From positions 54,099 to 118,098 of the forward strand of contig DAOLUH010000013.1 in NCBI GenBank assembly GCA_035420085.1: 64,000 nucleotides of DNA, read 5' to 3'. Of the stretch, positions 33,679 to 41,804 are shown in pieces; positions within the stretch are counted from its first letter, which is position 1; each line of letters starts with the position of its first letter. This DNA is from DSWT01 sp035420085 (GTDB lineage: Bacteria > Chloroflexota > Anaerolineae > B4-G1 > SLSP01). The notes below the pieces were generated by a model. It was not told the DNA's origin. It made no database searches and saw only the letters and a list, made by a program, of their open reading frames with translations. Made by a program: the position numbers and the translations under genes.

Positions 33679-34487
33679 GTGCCGTCTCCGAAACGATGCT
33701 GGCGACGCTCTACTCGCACGCGGTCGAAAGCCGCCGTCCCGACGCGCTGATCCACGACCCGCGCGCCGAAGAACTGGTGGCCCGCATAGACTACGATTTT
33801 GCCCGTCATCAGCTAGGCGAGGATGACCAAGCCGGCGCCTGCGTGCGCCTGCGGCAATTCGACCGTTTCGCGCAGGCTTTCCTGGCGGCGCATCCCGATG
33901 GCGTCGTCGTCCACATCGGCTGTGGGCTGGACACGCGCTTCGACCGCGTCTGTGCCAAACAGCCAGACAATGGTCAGGTGACGTGGTACGATCTCGACCT
34001 GCCGCCGGTCATCGAACTGCGCCGCAAGCTGCTGGACGAGACGCCGCGTTACAAGATGATCGCCGCATCCGCGCTCGACCTGGCGTGGCTGGACATCGTG
34101 GACGTGCATCCCGGCAAACCGTTCCTTTTCATCGCCGAGGGCGTCTTTATGTACTTCCCCGACGCCGAAATGCGCCGACTTGTCCTGGCCTTGCGCGAGC
34201 GTTTCCCCGGCGCGGAACTCATCTTCGACGTGGCCTCGCCGTTGATTGTAAGGCTGCAAAATCTCGCATTGGCGCGGATGAAGGCCGATTTTCGAATGCG
34301 TTGGTCGCTGCGTCACTACGACGCGCTGGAGCAATGGGCGCCCGGCATCCGCCTGTTGGAGGTGTGGTACTACACGTCGCTCAAAGAATCCATTCCGCGC
34401 CTCAAAAAACTCCAAACCCTGTTCCGCCTGTTCCCACCACTCGGCAAGGGAATGGTGATTCTGCGCTATCGTCTGGATCAAGAATAA
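33648..34487 (+). CDS. Leucine carboxyl methyltransferase-fold O-methyltransferase, paralogue 3 (apparent ATC start)
   Basis: 279 residues from the ATC codon, 263 from the first ATG at 33696. VVVHIGCGLDTRFDRV, WYDLDLPPVIELRRKLLDET and FIAEGVFMYFPDAEMRRLV are the family motifs. Starting at 33696 would remove the first helix that both paralogues keep (SAVSETMLATLY), so the ATC at 33648, with an ideal ribosome binding site, is the better biological start. Either ATC is used at low efficiency, or an ATG was mutated or misread. The C-terminal lid differs from both paralogues. Confidence 0.75.
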   Translation: MTTKVRPEALSAVSETMLATLYSHAVESRRPDALIHDPRAEELVARIDYDFARHQLGEDDQAGACVRLRQFDRFAQAFLAAHPDGVVVHIGCGLDTRFDRVCAKQPDNGQVTWYDLDLPPVIELRRKLLDETPRYKMIAASALDLAWLDIVDVHPGKPFLFIAEGVFMYFPDAEMRRLVLALRERFPGAELIFDVASPLIVRLQNLALARMKADFRMRWSLRHYDALEQWAPGIRLLEVWYYTSLKESIPRLKKLQTLFRLFPPLGKGMVILRYRLDQE

Positions 34488-34490
34488 GGA

Positions 34491-34554
34491 GGACGCAGAA
34501 TTACGCAGATCTTCGCGGATAAAAGTCCGCGTGAATCCGCGAAAATCAGCGTCC
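34491..34554. repeat. GGACGC...GCGTCC inverted repeat, copy 2
   Basis: Outer arms GGACGC (34491-34496) and GCGTCC (34549-34554), inner arms TTCGCGGAT (34512-34520) and ATCCGCGAA (34535-34543). Shares words (GCGGAT, AAAATCAGCG) with the element at 26620-26686. It fills most of the gap between the methyltransferase island and the next gene. Confidence 0.7.
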
Positions 34555-34601
34555 AAAACTTTACGGGAAGTACCGTATGAATTGAAGGCAGGAGGGAATC
34601 C

Positions 34602-37271
34602 ATGACCGCAACCTATGTCCTGTCCCTGTCTGATCCGCGGGCGACACTGGAAACCGTCGGCGGCAAGGGCGCTTCGCTGGCCCGTCTGGCCGTCGCGGGG
34701 CTGCCCGTCCCCGACGGGTTCCACGTGACCACCGACGCTTACCGGCAATTCGTTGCTGAGAACGATCTGCAACCGCGCATCCTGGCGGCTTTGGAGCAGG
34801 TGGATATTACGCAACCCGCCGCGCTGGAGACCGCCTCGCGCGCCATCTCCGATTTATTCGCGCAGGCTGCTATCCCGCAAAACATTGCCGATGCTATCCA
34901 GGCCGCTTACACGGCTCTGCCTAATCCCCAATCCCCAATCCCTAATCACCTCTTGCCCGTTGCCGTCCGCTCCTCCGCCACCGCCGAAGACCTGCCCGAC
35001 CTCTCCTTCGCCGGTCAGCAGGAAACCTACCTCAACGTGCAGGGGATCGAAGCGGTGCTGGATGCCGTCCAACGCTGCTGGGCCGGCCTGTGGACGGCGC
35101 GGGCCATCGGCTACCGGATGCAGCACAACATTGACCAGGAAACGGTAAGCCTGGCGGTCGTCGTCCAGCAACTCGTCCCGGCAGAAGCCGCCGGTGTGAT
35201 GTTCACCGCCAACCCCTTCACCGGGCGGCGCGACCAGGTGATGATCAGCGCGGCCTGGGGGTTGGGCGAGTCGGTGGTCGGCGGGACGGTGACGCCGGAT
35301 ATGCTGACGCTAGACAAACCGACCGGGCGAGTGACCGTGCGCGATACCGCCGACAAGCAGGTGATGACCGTGCGCGTGGCAGGCGGCACGGCGGAACAGC
35401 CGACGCCGGAGTCCTTGCGCCGCGTTCCCGTGCTGAACGACGCGCAAGCCGCCGAACTGGCGCGGCTGGGCGTGCAAATCGAGAACCTGTACGGGATGCC
35501 GATGGACATTGAATGGGCGTTTACACTCCCCTCTCCCTCTGGGAGAGGGGTCGGGGGTGAGGGAGGCTTCTTCATCCTCCAGGCACGTCCTATCACCGCG
35601 CTACCGCCGGAGCCGTCCGCGCCGCTCATCCCGCCGCCGACCGAGTGGGTCTTGCCCGACCCCAAAGCCATCGGCTTTCGCTCCAGCATCATCGAACAAC
35701 TGCCCGATCCCCTGACGCCCCTGTTCGGCACGTTGGGCCGGCGGGTGATCAACATCGGCACAGCGCAGCTCTTCAACGATCTTATCGGATGGGGCTTGCC
35801 GGGCGACATTTACGTGACCGTCAACGACTACGCCTACTTTCAGATGCGCTTTACCCTCAAATCCTTGTGGCAGATGACGATGAGCCTGATACAGCCCTCG
35901 TCCTGGACCCTCATGCGTCGGTTCGAAGCCCGCTGGCGGGACGAGGCGCATCCGCGCTACGTGGCCGTCGTGGAACGCTGGCAAAACCGCCCGCCGCGCG
36001 AGCTGCCCGCCGCCGATCTCTTGACCGCCGCGTGCGAGCTGATGGCCGAAACCGTGAATACCTACACCGTCCTGCAGTCGGGCATCATTGGCGTGGCGAT
36101 AGGCGCGGAAATGGGATTCGCATCGTTTTACGACAAACTGGTCAAGCGGCGCACCGATCCCCCGGCGCTGACCTTTTTGCTGGGCCACGATAGCCTGCCC
36201 ATCCTGGCGGAAAAATCGCTCTACGACGTGGCGCAGGCGTGCCGCGAGCACCCTGAGCTGGCCGATTACATCGCGCGCACTCCCGCTACATCACTGGCTG
36301 CGGAGTTGGCCGGGGAGAACGTCCCACCGGACGTTCCTGCCGACATTTGGCGAGAATGGCAGCGTCGTTTCCACGAACATCTGGCGCACTATGGACACAC
36401 CACCTACGACCTCGACTTCGCCAAGCCAACACCGGCAGATGACCCCGCGCCGTTGCTGGAAACGGTCAAAATGTACCTCAAGGGTCAGGGAACCAGCCCG
36501 TATGATCGCCAACAAGCGTTGGCGGCGCGACGTGATGAAGCGATCCAGGCCGTCTCCGGGCGGCTGCGACGATTGCGCCTGAAGCTGTTCCGCAAATTGC
36601 TGGGCTGGGCGCACCGCTACGGCCCGATGCGCGAGGACAGCCTGGCCGACCTGGGCCTGGGGTATCCCCTGCTGCGCCAAATGTTAGGGGAACTGGGACG
36701 GCGCCTGGTCGAGGCCGGGATGCTCGCGCAGGCCGACGACGTCTACTGGCTGTACGAAGCCGAAGCCGTGCAAGCTGCCGCCGCCCTCGACCGCGGCGAG
36801 AAATTGAGCAGTATGGCCGAAGTCATCCCGCAGCGCAAAGCCGTCTGGCAGGCCGAAAAGCAGGCCACGCCGCCGGTAGGATTGCCTGTGGGTTCCAAAT
36901 TACTGAAACGCGTAGAAAAAATCGGGCCGGCGCGCACCGATGACGCTGCCGGGGCAATCCTCAAAGGCATAGGCGCCAGCCCGGGGCGCGTTACCGGCAC
37001 GGCGCGCGTGCTGCGCGGCCCGGAGGAATTCGGGCAGATGCAGCCGGGGGACATCCTCGTGGCTGCGATCACCACGCCAGCGTGGACGCCACTCTTTGCG
37101 ATGGCCGCCGCCATCGTCACCGACGTGGGCGGACCGTTCAGCCACGGCAGCATCGTCGCCCGCGAGTACGGCATCCCGGCCGTGCTCGGCACCGGCGCAG
37201 CCACCCGCCGCATCCACAGCGGGCAGATAATCACCGTGAATGGGACGGCAGGGGAGGTCATGCTGGTCTGA
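34602..37271 (+). CDS. PEP synthase / rifampin phosphotransferase-like enzyme
   Basis: 889 residues. N-terminal PPDK-type ATP-grasp domain (VGGKGASLARLAVAGLPVPD; AVRSSATAEDLPDLSFAGQQ; QRCWAGLWTARAIGYR) and a C-terminal phosphohistidine domain with GGPFSHGSIVAREYGIPAV, His at about 846. The PEP/pyruvate TIM barrel of true PEP synthase is absent; a central helical region (about 340-780) takes its place, as in rifampin phosphotransferases. It would transfer a phosphoryl group from ATP through the His to an unknown acceptor. Residues about 107-116 and 309-323 are encoded by inserted repeats. ATG follows AGGAGGG. Confidence 0.82.
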   Translation: MTATYVLSLSDPRATLETVGGKGASLARLAVAGLPVPDGFHVTTDAYRQFVAENDLQPRILAALEQVDITQPAALETASRAISDLFAQAAIPQNIADAIQAAYTALPNPQSPIPNHLLPVAVRSSATAEDLPDLSFAGQQETYLNVQGIEAVLDAVQRCWAGLWTARAIGYRMQHNIDQETVSLAVVVQQLVPAEAAGVMFTANPFTGRRDQVMISAAWGLGESVVGGTVTPDMLTLDKPTGRVTVRDTADKQVMTVRVAGGTAEQPTPESLRRVPVLNDAQAAELARLGVQIENLYGMPMDIEWAFTLPSPSGRGVGGEGGFFILQARPITALPPEPSAPLIPPPTEWVLPDPKAIGFRSSIIEQLPDPLTPLFGTLGRRVINIGTAQLFNDLIGWGLPGDIYVTVNDYAYFQMRFTLKSLWQMTMSLIQPSSWTLMRRFEARWRDEAHPRYVAVVERWQNRPPRELPAADLLTAACELMAETVNTYTVLQSGIIGVAIGAEMGFASFYDKLVKRRTDPPALTFLLGHDSLPILAEKSLYDVAQACREHPELADYIARTPATSLAAELAGENVPPDVPADIWREWQRRFHEHLAHYGHTTYDLDFAKPTPADDPAPLLETVKMYLKGQGTSPYDRQQALAARRDEAIQAVSGRLRRLRLKLFRKLLGWAHRYGPMREDSLADLGLGYPLLRQMLGELGRRLVEAGMLAQADDVYWLYEAEAVQAAAALDRGEKLSSMAEVIPQRKAVWQAEKQATPPVGLPVGSKLLKRVEKIGPARTDDAAGAILKGIGASPGRVTGTARVLRGPEEFGQMQPGDILVAAITTPAWTPLFAMAAAIVTDVGGPFSHGSIVAREYGIPAVLGTGAATRRIHSGQIITVNGTAGEVMLV
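34921..34948. repeat. AATCCCC word repeat inside the PEP-synthase-like gene
   Basis: Three units of AATCCCC/AATCCCT flanked by CTAAT. Encodes NPQSPIPN between a helix and the conserved AVRSSATAED strand. It has the character of an inserted repeat and keeps the frame. Confidence 0.6.
35528..35563. repeat. CCCCTCTCCC/GGGAGAGGGG hairpin inside the PEP-synthase-like gene
   Basis: CCCCTCTCCC (35528-35537), TCT loop, GGGAGAGGGG (35541-35550), then TCGGGGGTGAGGG. This element type is seen scattered in many GC-rich bacterial genomes, mostly between genes. Here it encodes SPSGRGVGGEGG within the ATP-grasp domain. Confidence 0.7.
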
Positions 37272-37375
37272 ATACATGGAAGGGTCAGTGTTTTCCTGTC
37301 AGCAGATTGAGCGGATGAAGCAGATACTGGGTTTGCTCTGCTCAATCTGCTGACAATATTATGGGCGCTTGGGGG

Positions 37376-37440
37376 TTGACAAGCGCTCTTTTCGTTGTAC
37401 AATACTATCGTAAAAATACGATAAACGTAATAATACGATA
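37376..37440 (+). promoter_or_regulatory. Promoter and ArsR-type operator of arsR-hgcAB
   Basis: TTGACA (37376-37381), 16-nt spacer, TACAAT (37398-37403). Directly downstream is the perfect palindrome TATCGTA-AAAA-TACGATA (37406-37423), then a third half-site TACGATA (37434-37440), which ends just before the ribosome binding site of arsR. The position at and just after the transcription start fits repression by the encoded ArsR protein. Confidence 0.82.
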
Positions 37441-37451
37441 AAGGAGGGCAG

Positions 37452-37787
37452 ATGACCGAGACGACTTCATGCGCGTGGTGTGCTCCGGCGTGTTGCACGC
37501 TGGACATTTCAGGCGTGGATCAGGAACGCCTGGTGCGGATGTTCAAGGCACTTGGCAATCCGATCCGCTTTGAAATCCTCAAGTTTCTGGCGACACATCC
37601 AGGCTGCATTACCGGCGATATTGTGGATTACCTGCCTATCGCCCAGGCGACCGTCTCACAACACCTCAAAGTGCTGCGCGAAGCCGGCCTGATCAGCGGC
37701 GTCACCGAAGGCCCGGCGCGCTGTTACTGCTTGAACGAGGAAACCATCACGTGGTTCCGGGAGCAAATTGTGCAGATTATGAGCTGA
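37452..37787 (+). CDS. arsR: ArsR-family metalloregulator upstream of hgcAB
   Basis: 111 residues, winged helix (about 22-100; FKALGNPIRFEILKFLATHP and the recognition helix ATVSQHLKVLREAGL). Rich in Cys: C7, C10, C14 and C15 in the N-terminus, C52, and C91/C93 in the wing region (GPARCYCLN). These could bind As(III), Hg(II) or another thiophilic metal and release the DNA. ATG follows AAAGGAGG. It precedes hgcA by 64 nt on the same strand and has its own operator, so it most likely autoregulates and controls the mercury-methylation genes. Confidence 0.88.
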   Translation: MTETTSCAWCAPACCTLDISGVDQERLVRMFKALGNPIRFEILKFLATHPGCITGDIVDYLPIAQATVSQHLKVLREAGLISGVTEGPARCYCLNEETITWFREQIVQIMS

Positions 37788-37791
37788 TAAA

Positions 37792-37835
37792 GTAGACAGT
37801 AGACAGGGGGAGCGTTCCCCCGTCTACCGTCTACC
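37792..37835. repeat. GTAGACA tandem/inverted repeat between arsR and hgcA
   Basis: GTAGACAGTAGACAGGGGG followed, after AGCGTT, by CCCCCGTCTACCGTCTACC: two tandem 7-mers on each side in inverse orientation, giving a strong hairpin. There is no T-tract, so read-through into hgcA is expected; partial attenuation is possible. Confidence 0.75.
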
Positions 37836-37851
37836 AAAATGGAGGAGACGA

Positions 37852-38814
37852 ATGAACGCAATACCTGACCTTATGCACACCAGCAGCACGTTGACCTTTG
37901 CCAATCATTGGGATCATTTTCTGGCGCGGTGGGGCTACCGGCGCGGCGACCATCGGGTGACGCCGGGATTGTACGCGCTTGGACAGCCTACAGCCGAATC
38001 GCCGGTGTTCGTCACCGCAAACTACACACTCAGCTTCGACGCACTGCGGTCGGCACTGACCGGCGTGGATGGCTACATCCTGGTGCTGGACACGCAGGGC
38101 GTCAACGTGTGGTGCGCCGCCGGGAAAGGCACGTTCAGCACGGACGAGATCGTGCGGCGCGTCGAGGCCACGCATCTGACCGATGTGGTCAGCCACCGCA
38201 CGCTGATCCTGCCGCAGTTGGGGGCGCCCGGTGTCGCCGCGCACGAGGTCAAACAGCGCACGGGTTTCAGAGTGGAGTACGGGCCGGTGCGCGCTGCCGA
38301 TTTGCCGGAATACCTCAAGACGCATCAAGCCACGCCGGAGATGCGGCAAGTCCGCTTCCCCTTGTGCGACCGGCTGGTGTTGATCCCCGTGGAATTGGCT
38401 CACCTCCTCAAACCGACGGCGCTGGCGGCGCTGGTGCTGGCCGTCCTGCTGGGACCGTTGGCAGCATCTGGCGCGGTCGCGGCGGTGCTGGCCGGAGCAG
38501 CGTTGTTCCCCATTCTGCTGCCCTGGCTGCCCACCGAGGACTTCAGCAGCAAAGGCTTCATCCTGGGTGGGCTGACCGCGCTGCCGTTCGCGTTGGCATC
38601 CCGGCGGCGCGGCGAGGGGCGCGGATGGTCGCTGGCTTACATGCTCGGTCTGCCGCCGGTGACGGCCTTCCTCGCGCTGAACTTCACCGGCGCGACGCCA
38701 TTTACCTCCAAAAGTGGCGTGAAGCGCGAAATGTTCAAATACATCCGTGTTATGGCGGGGATGTTCGGCGCTGGCGTGTTGTTGGCGCTGGTACTGCGGT
38801 TAACGCGGCGGTGA
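37852..38814 (+). CDS. hgcA: HgcA, corrinoid membrane protein for mercury methylation
   Basis: 320 residues. The cap-helix signature NVWCAAGKG is complete (N85, Cys88); this Cys is the unusual lower ligand of the cobalt in HgcA. Flanking blocks VLDTQGVNVWC, FSTDEIVRRVEATHL, LILPQLGAPGVAAHEVK and YGPVRAADLPEYL are those of known HgcA proteins. The C-terminal third holds about four to five membrane segments (about 190-320), the usual HgcA anchor. It would donate a methyl group from its corrinoid to Hg(II) at the cytoplasmic face. ATG follows GGAGGAG. Partner hgcB is next, after a repeat. Confidence 0.95.
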   Translation: MNAIPDLMHTSSTLTFANHWDHFLARWGYRRGDHRVTPGLYALGQPTAESPVFVTANYTLSFDALRSALTGVDGYILVLDTQGVNVWCAAGKGTFSTDEIVRRVEATHLTDVVSHRTLILPQLGAPGVAAHEVKQRTGFRVEYGPVRAADLPEYLKTHQATPEMRQVRFPLCDRLVLIPVELAHLLKPTALAALVLAVLLGPLAASGAVAAVLAGAALFPILLPWLPTEDFSSKGFILGGLTALPFALASRRRGEGRGWSLAYMLGLPPVTAFLALNFTGATPFTSKSGVKREMFKYIRVMAGMFGAGVLLALVLRLTRR

Positions 38815-38849
38815 AGGTAGACTCACAGCGGGTGGATGAAAAGGATTCT

Positions 38850-38910
38850 CTCAACGGATTCAACGGAATTTAACGGATATCGTTCCGTTTAATCCGTTCA
38901 ATCCGTTGAG
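38850..38910. repeat. AACGGAT/ATCCGTT inverted repeat, copy 2 (between hgcA and hgcB)
   Basis: Left arm CTCAACGGATT plus two more AACGGA words; right arm with ATCCGTT words ending AATCCGTTGAG, the exact complement of the left end. Same family as 3579-3633. It fills half of the 117-nt gap between hgcA and hgcB, a pair that is usually tightly spaced. Confidence 0.82.
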
Positions 38911-38931
38911 ATTATTTTCAAGGGGGTTCTA

Positions 38932-39303
38932 ATGACAAGTTGTAGTGAAACAATAGGCGCGAACGATGCGCAAGTCGGATTTGTGGCGCTGAGCAAGCGC
39001 AATACGTTAGCGTTCAATGCGGACGCCTGCATCAACTGTGGGATGTGCAGCGCGGTGTGTCCACATGGCGTGTTCGCGCCGGGCGCGCGGGGGACGCGGC
39101 GGGTGCAGATCGTGCAGGCGGACGCCTGCATGGAGTGCGGCGCGTGTATGCTTAACTGCCCCACCGGCGCGCTGTTCGTGGACAGTGGTGTGGGCTGCGC
39201 AGCAGCGATGATCAATGCGGCGTTGCGCGGGTTGAAGGAGCCGACGTGCGGCGAGCCAGAACCGGCGTGCTGTGGAGCAGAATCGCCGGTGTGCTGCGGG
39301 TAA
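38932..39303 (+). CDS. hgcB: HgcB, 2[4Fe-4S] ferredoxin partner of HgcA
   Basis: 123 residues. Two clusters: C33-x2-C36-x2-C39-x3-C43P (CINCGMCSAVCP) and C66-x2-C69-x2-C72-x3-C76P in the HgcB-typical form CMECGAC. The conserved Cys after the second cluster is present (SGVGCAAAM, Cys89), and the tail carries paired cysteines (C113/C114 and C121/C122), as expected for handling Hg(II) or reducing the corrinoid. The protein is a little longer than usual because of the N-terminal and C-terminal Cys-containing extensions. ATG follows AAGGGGG. Confidence 0.93.
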   Translation: MTSCSETIGANDAQVGFVALSKRNTLAFNADACINCGMCSAVCPHGVFAPGARGTRRVQIVQADACMECGACMLNCPTGALFVDSGVGCAAAMINAALRGLKEPTCGEPEPACCGAESPVCCG

Positions 39304-39365
39304 GCATAGTCACAAATTATTCCTTAGAGTTTCATTAGAAATTAGCAGTCTACCCTTTAGAGTGC

Positions 39366-39394
39366 TTGACAAACCCATGAAAACATGTTATTAT
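39366..39394 (+). promoter_or_regulatory. Sigma70-type promoter of groES-groEL
   Basis: TTGACA (39366-39371), 17-nt spacer, TATTAT (39389-39394), with the CIRCE operator just downstream. Confidence 0.8.
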
Positions 39395-39404
39395 TATAAA
39401 CGTG

Positions 39405-39431
39405 TTAGCACTCACAACACCAGAGTGCTAA
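39405..39431 (+). promoter_or_regulatory. CIRCE operator (HrcA binding site)
   Basis: TTAGCACTC (39405-39413), 9-nt spacer, GAGTGCTAA (39423-39431): both arms match the consensus exactly. HrcA repression of the chaperonin operon, relieved on heat shock, is the established function. hrcA itself is not in the window. Confidence 0.96.
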
Positions 39432-39472
39432 GGCAAACACAAAAAATCAAATTCATCAAGTGGAGGTAAGTA

Positions 39473-39778
39473 ATGAGCGTTAAGATTCGACCCCTTAATG
39501 ACCGTGTCATCGTTGAACCTATGGAAGAGGCGGAAATGACCTTTGCCGGTGGGCAGTTAGTGCTCCCCGATACCGCCAAAGAGAAGCCCCAGCAGGGTAA
39601 GGTCTTGGCGATCGGTCCCGAAGTGGAAGTGACGAATGAGGACGGCAAGCTCGTCGGCCCGCAGGTCGGCGACCTGGTCATCTATGCGAAGTATGCCGGC
39701 ACGACGTTCAAGACCCGCGACGGCAAGGAAATGCTGATCCTGCGTGTGGATGACATCCTGGGTGTCATCGAAGAGTAA
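39473..39778 (+). CDS. groES: GroES co-chaperonin (Cpn10)
   Basis: 101 residues. IRPLNDRVIVEPMEEAEMTF (start), GKVLAIGPEVEV, and VIYAKYAGTTFKTRDGKEML in the roof-loop side match Cpn10. It caps GroEL and closes the folding chamber. ATG follows GGAGG at 7 nt. First gene of the CIRCE-regulated operon, 55 nt before groEL. Confidence 0.97.
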   Translation: MSVKIRPLNDRVIVEPMEEAEMTFAGGQLVLPDTAKEKPQQGKVLAIGPEVEVTNEDGKLVGPQVGDLVIYAKYAGTTFKTRDGKEMLILRVDDILGVIEE

Positions 39779-39833
39779 TCTTCACCACAAATTAAACCTT
39801 TGAGCAAATCATCTCTTGAGTAAGGAGTAAAAA

Positions 39834-41480
<1,647 letters not shown>

Positions 41481-41500
41481 ATCGATCCATAGTCATAACA

Positions 41501-41531
41501 AAAGGGGGCGCGGACTTCGCGCCCCCTTTTT
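41501..41531 (+). terminator. Intrinsic terminator of groES-groEL
   Basis: Twelve-bp stem AAAGGGGGCGCG (41501-41512) with its complement (41518-41529), GACTT loop, then TT. In the opposite direction the A-rich side may also end the feo operon. Confidence 0.9.
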
Positions 41532-41548
41532 CGTTGCAGCTCAGCAAT

Positions 41549-41803
41549 CTACAAACAGGCGTTACCCCCTTTAGCCGTCAACGTCCAAAAGCGCAATCCG
41601 CCAGGATGGGCAGCGCACGCCTGTGCTAGCGAGCAACTACCGCATCCATCGTTACATGCCTCTGACACGGCGAGGTAGCCATTGTCCACCAACTGCGCCA
41701 GCATTTGCTCGACCAGCGGCGTAGGGACGGCCAGCGCCTCTGCCAGGTCTTGCGGCGTGCGGTAGGCATCGTCGCGGATCAACGCCAGCAGCGCCTTGAG
41801 CAT
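41549..41803 (-). CDS. feoC: FeoC-like iron-sulfur winged-helix protein
   Basis: 84 residues. Winged-helix segment (about 1-45, TPQDLAEALAVPTPLVEQML) followed by a cysteine cluster CNDGCGSCSLAQAC and an aromatic end (RFWTLT). FeoC proteins accompany FeoB; the Cys cluster probably holds an Fe-S cluster that senses oxygen or iron. The start lies 1 nt after the FeoB stop, hence coupled. Confidence 0.78.
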   Translation of the reverse strand: MLKALLALIRDDAYRTPQDLAEALAVPTPLVEQMLAQLVDNGYLAVSEACNDGCGSCSLAQACAAHPGGLRFWTLTAKGGNACL

Positions 41804-41804
41804 C

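Noticed and set aside
34602..37271. Gene as genuine phosphoenolpyruvate synthase (ppsA)
   Set aside because: The C-terminal PEP/pyruvate-binding TIM barrel is absent; the order ATP-grasp, helical domain, phosphohistidine domain fits rifampin-phosphotransferase-like enzymes better.
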